Shown here piece after piece: positions 33,758-35,716 of a stretch of DNA of 35,716 bases. Position 1 is the first letter of the stretch. Each line of letters starts with the position of its first letter. Below the pieces are notes generated by a model. That model saw nothing but the letters and a program-made list of their open reading frames with translations, was not told the DNA's origin and ran no database searches. This DNA is from Oscillatoriales cyanobacterium. GTDB lineage: Bacteria > Cyanobacteriota > Cyanobacteriia > Cyanobacteriales > Microcoleaceae. The stretch lies in assembly GCA_004292745.1 (NCBI GenBank), contig RDXH01000056.1, forward strand, positions 1 to 35,716. The letters are read 5' to 3'. The position numbers and the translations under genes were made by a program.

Positions 33758-35461
33758 TTAATGCACCCTACAAACTAGGGCGATCGCCTCTTGATTTTCT
33801 AGCACCAAACCATACTCCAAACCTTCAACCACCGCCTGACAAGAAGCATCCAAAATATTACCAGAAACCCCAACCGTCGTCCAGCGATCTTGACCATTAC
33901 TAAACTCAACCAACACGCGAGTTTTAGCAGAAGTTCCCGCGCCACCGTCGAGAATCCGCACCTTATAGTCTGTTAGGTAAAAATGTGCGATCGCCGGATA
34001 GAAATTAACCAAAGCTTTCCGCAAAGCCGTATCCAAAGCTGAAACCGGGCCGTTTCCTTCCGCAGCTTCCAAAATATTTGTGCCATTTACCGACAATTTC
34101 ACCGTCGCTAAAGCCGCACAATCTTCGCCTACCTTATCGCAGTGAACTTGAAATCCCTGAATTGTAAACCATGGCTGACGCTTTCCCAAAGCTTCTCGCA
34201 TTAACAATTCAAAACTCGCCTCAGCAGCCTCAAATTGATAGCCCTGACTTTCCAATTTTTTCAATCTTTCCAGAATTTGGCGACAAGCAGGATCTTGGCG
34301 ATCGAGTTCAATCCCAAAAGTTTTAGCCTTGGCTAAAACATTGCTCAAACCAGCTTGATCCGAAATCACAATACGGCGACAGTTGCCGAGTTTTTCCGGT
34401 TCTAAATGTTCGTAAGTTAGCGGATTTTTTTCCACAGCAGATACGTGAATTCCGCCCTTATGAGCAAAGGCTGAAAGCCCCACAAAAGGAGCGTGGTCAT
34501 CGGGAGCAAGATTGACAATTTCACTAACCGATCGACTAACCTGAGTTAATTTGATTAATTGCTCATCTTGAATACAATCATAACCCAACTTAAGCTGAAA
34601 ATTTGGAATCAAAGAACACAAATTAGCATTACCACAGCGTTCGCCATAACCATTAATAGTTCCCTGTACCATCTTCACTCCTTCCTGGACAGCAGCCAAA
34701 GCATTAGCAACCGCAACTCCCGAATCGTTGTGAGTGTGAATACCCAGTTGAATTTTAGAATTTCTCCCCTCGTTAGCAATGGGAGATTGAGCAACTTTTC
34801 TCCCCCCCTTAATAAGGGGGGGTTGGGGGGGGTGAATTTCCGATTCAGAAATATCCCAAGTTTCCATTATTCCTGCCACATCTCGAACAACTTGACTAAC
34901 TTCGTGAGGTAAAGTCCCGCCGTTCGTATCGCAAAGCACCAGCCATTCAGCACCAGATTTCGCCGCTGCTTCCAAAGTTTTCAGAGCATAATCTCGATTG
35001 TGTTTATAGCCATCAAACCAGTGTTCAGCATCATAAATAACCCGCCTTCCCTGACTCCGCAAATATTCAATCGTATCTCCAATCATCGCCAAATTTTCAT
35101 CTAGTGTCGTCTTCAACCCTTCAATGACGTGCAAATCCCAAGACTTGCCAAACAGTGTTACCCAGTGAGTACCAGCCGACAAAATAGCCTGCAACATTTC
35201 ATCATTAGCCGCCGCCCTTCCCGGTCTCCTAGTCGAACAAAAAGCCACAACTTCTGCTTGAGTTAGCGGCTGTTCTTTCAGTCGCCAAAAAAATTGTACG
35301 TCTTTAGGATTAGCCCCTGGCCAGCCACCTTCGATAAAAGGAATTCCTAAACTGTCTAACTGACGAGCAATTTGTAGTTTGTCTTCCAGAGATAGGGAGA
35401 GTCCCTCGCACTGGGCACCGTCTCGCAGCGTGGTATCGTAGATCCAGAGCCGATTTGTCAT
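33758..35461 (-). CDS. cimA: Citramalate synthase
   Basis: 567 aa, longer than the usual ~530-540. The N-terminal HMGL-like TIM barrel has the active-site start LWIYDTTLRDGAQCEGLSLS, GIPFIEGGWPGANPKDV, VLCDTNGGTLPHEV, the metal-binding HTHND in IQLGIHTHNDSGVAVANALA, and VQGTINGYGERCGNANLC. The C-terminal LeuA allosteric domain follows (EAAEGNGPVSALDTALRKAL, DYKVRILDGGAGTSAKTRVL). It condenses pyruvate and acetyl-CoA to (R)-citramalate in the threonine-independent isoleucine route. Oddity: between the DTNGG region and LGIHTHND there is an insert of about 28 residues, including HPPQPPLIKGGRKVAQSPIA, encoded by a palindromic repeat and kept in frame. Confidence 0.93.
   Translation of the reverse strand: MTNRLWIYDTTLRDGAQCEGLSLSLEDKLQIARQLDSLGIPFIEGGWPGANPKDVQFFWRLKEQPLTQAEVVAFCSTRRPGRAAANDEMLQAILSAGTHWVTLFGKSWDLHVIEGLKTTLDENLAMIGDTIEYLRSQGRRVIYDAEHWFDGYKHNRDYALKTLEAAAKSGAEWLVLCDTNGGTLPHEVSQVVRDVAGIMETWDISESEIHPPQPPLIKGGRKVAQSPIANEGRNSKIQLGIHTHNDSGVAVANALAAVQEGVKMVQGTINGYGERCGNANLCSLIPNFQLKLGYDCIQDEQLIKLTQVSRSVSEIVNLAPDDHAPFVGLSAFAHKGGIHVSAVEKNPLTYEHLEPEKLGNCRRIVISDQAGLSNVLAKAKTFGIELDRQDPACRQILERLKKLESQGYQFEAAEASFELLMREALGKRQPWFTIQGFQVHCDKVGEDCAALATVKLSVNGTNILEAAEGNGPVSALDTALRKALVNFYPAIAHFYLTDYKVRILDGGAGTSAKTRVLVEFSNGQDRWTTVGVSGNILDASCQAVVEGLEYGLVLENQEAIALVCRVH
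34757..34841. repeat. G/C-palindromic repeat inserted in frame in cimA
   Basis: Contains CCCCCCCTTAATAAGGGGGG (34802-34821) and the weaker arm TCTCCCCTCGTTAGCAATGG (34762-34781). On the coding strand it is translated as PPQPPLIKGG and PIANEGRNSK. Same family as the frame-breaking copy in the TPR-CHAT gene. Confidence 0.8.
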
Positions 35462-35579
35462 GGGGTATTAGAGATTGAAATCTTGGTAATATATGACTTA
35501 TCATATTAGATGAATTTATTTGAAATAAGTGCGATAATATATAGGAAAATTAACATAGATCTAATTGGGGTGAATTGCT

Positions 35580-35716
35580 GTGGTTAAAGTACAAGCACAA
35601 GGAAAAACTTTTGAGTGCGATCGGGGAGCCAATCTCCGTGCTGTTTTGCTAGAGAACGGCATCGATCTCTACAACGGCAATGCCAAAATCATCAATTGTC
35701 ACGGTCTCGGCACTTG
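35580..35716 (+). CDS. [2Fe-2S] ferredoxin-like protein, 5' part only
   Basis: GTG start at 35580 with GGGGTG upstream; open to the window end (45 codons). MVKVQAQGKTFECDRGANLR, AVLLENGIDLYNGNAKIINC and HGLGTC match the first two strands and the start of the cluster-binding loop (Cys of INCHGLGTC) of plant-type/adrenodoxin-like [2Fe-2S] proteins of cyanobacteria. The other cluster Cys lie beyond the edge. Divergent from cimA, about 118 bases between starts. Role is electron transfer; the specific partner cannot be told. Confidence 0.85.
   Translation, partial: MVKVQAQGKTFECDRGANLRAVLLENGIDLYNGNAKIINCHGLGT

Overview
The window reads as a chromosomal segment of a filamentous cyanobacterium of the Oscillatoriales type (Microcoleus/Oscillatoria-like; genus not provable from the sequence alone). 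The pointers are dense HIP1 palindromes (GCGATCGC) in genes and gaps, a cyAbrB regulator, two CHAT/TPR proteins, ureEFG, a cyanobacterial-type citramalate synthase, heptanucleotide tandem repeats at gene edges, and G/C-rich palindromic repeats. Most of the content is accessory: toxin-antitoxin pairs, caspase-like proteins, decayed genes, and mobile-element debris between a few housekeeping genes.

Layout. 1-2907 (-) is an RTX calcium-binding protein open to the window edge. 4439-6763 (+) is a membrane-anchored CHAT-TPR protein. 6764-10373 holds cyAbrB and recX among decayed sequence, including pseudogenes of a DUF4385 protein and an EcsC-like protein. 10807-13338 (+) has a DUF4168 secreted protein and ureE-ureF-ureG. 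13623-15680 (-) has metF and trpS, separated by heptamer repeats. 15885-21490 (-) is a three-gene block: a large TPR-CHAT gene split by a frameshift in a palindromic-repeat insertion, a small helical protein, and a membrane protein with CorA-like architecture. 21557-23741 is a toxin-antitoxin cluster: mazEF, an MNT nucleotidyltransferase with a truncated HEPN partner, and a Phd/RelE-like pair. 23942-28871 is a peptide-secretion locus: HlyD adaptor (-), then three double-glycine-leader precursor peptides and a C39-peptidase ABC transporter (+). 28949-33626 has a Uma2 nuclease, two orphan genes, a YhcG-type nuclease, and three IS630-derived miniature elements. 33758-35461 (-) is cimA with an in-frame repeat insertion, and 35580 to the end is the start of a [2Fe-2S] ferredoxin.

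How genes work together. UreE/F/G are nickel-delivery accessory proteins for a urease whose structural genes are not in the window. HlyD and the C39 ABC transporter should form an export channel that removes the leader from the three small peptides. One core is acidic and two are Arg/Tyr-rich. The TPR-CHAT gene and its two downstream neighbours look like one transcription unit, and I propose them as a candidate protease-plus-membrane-effector module; this is inference. The two best candidates for something undescribed are the three-peptide export locus and the split TPR-CHAT/CorA-like block.
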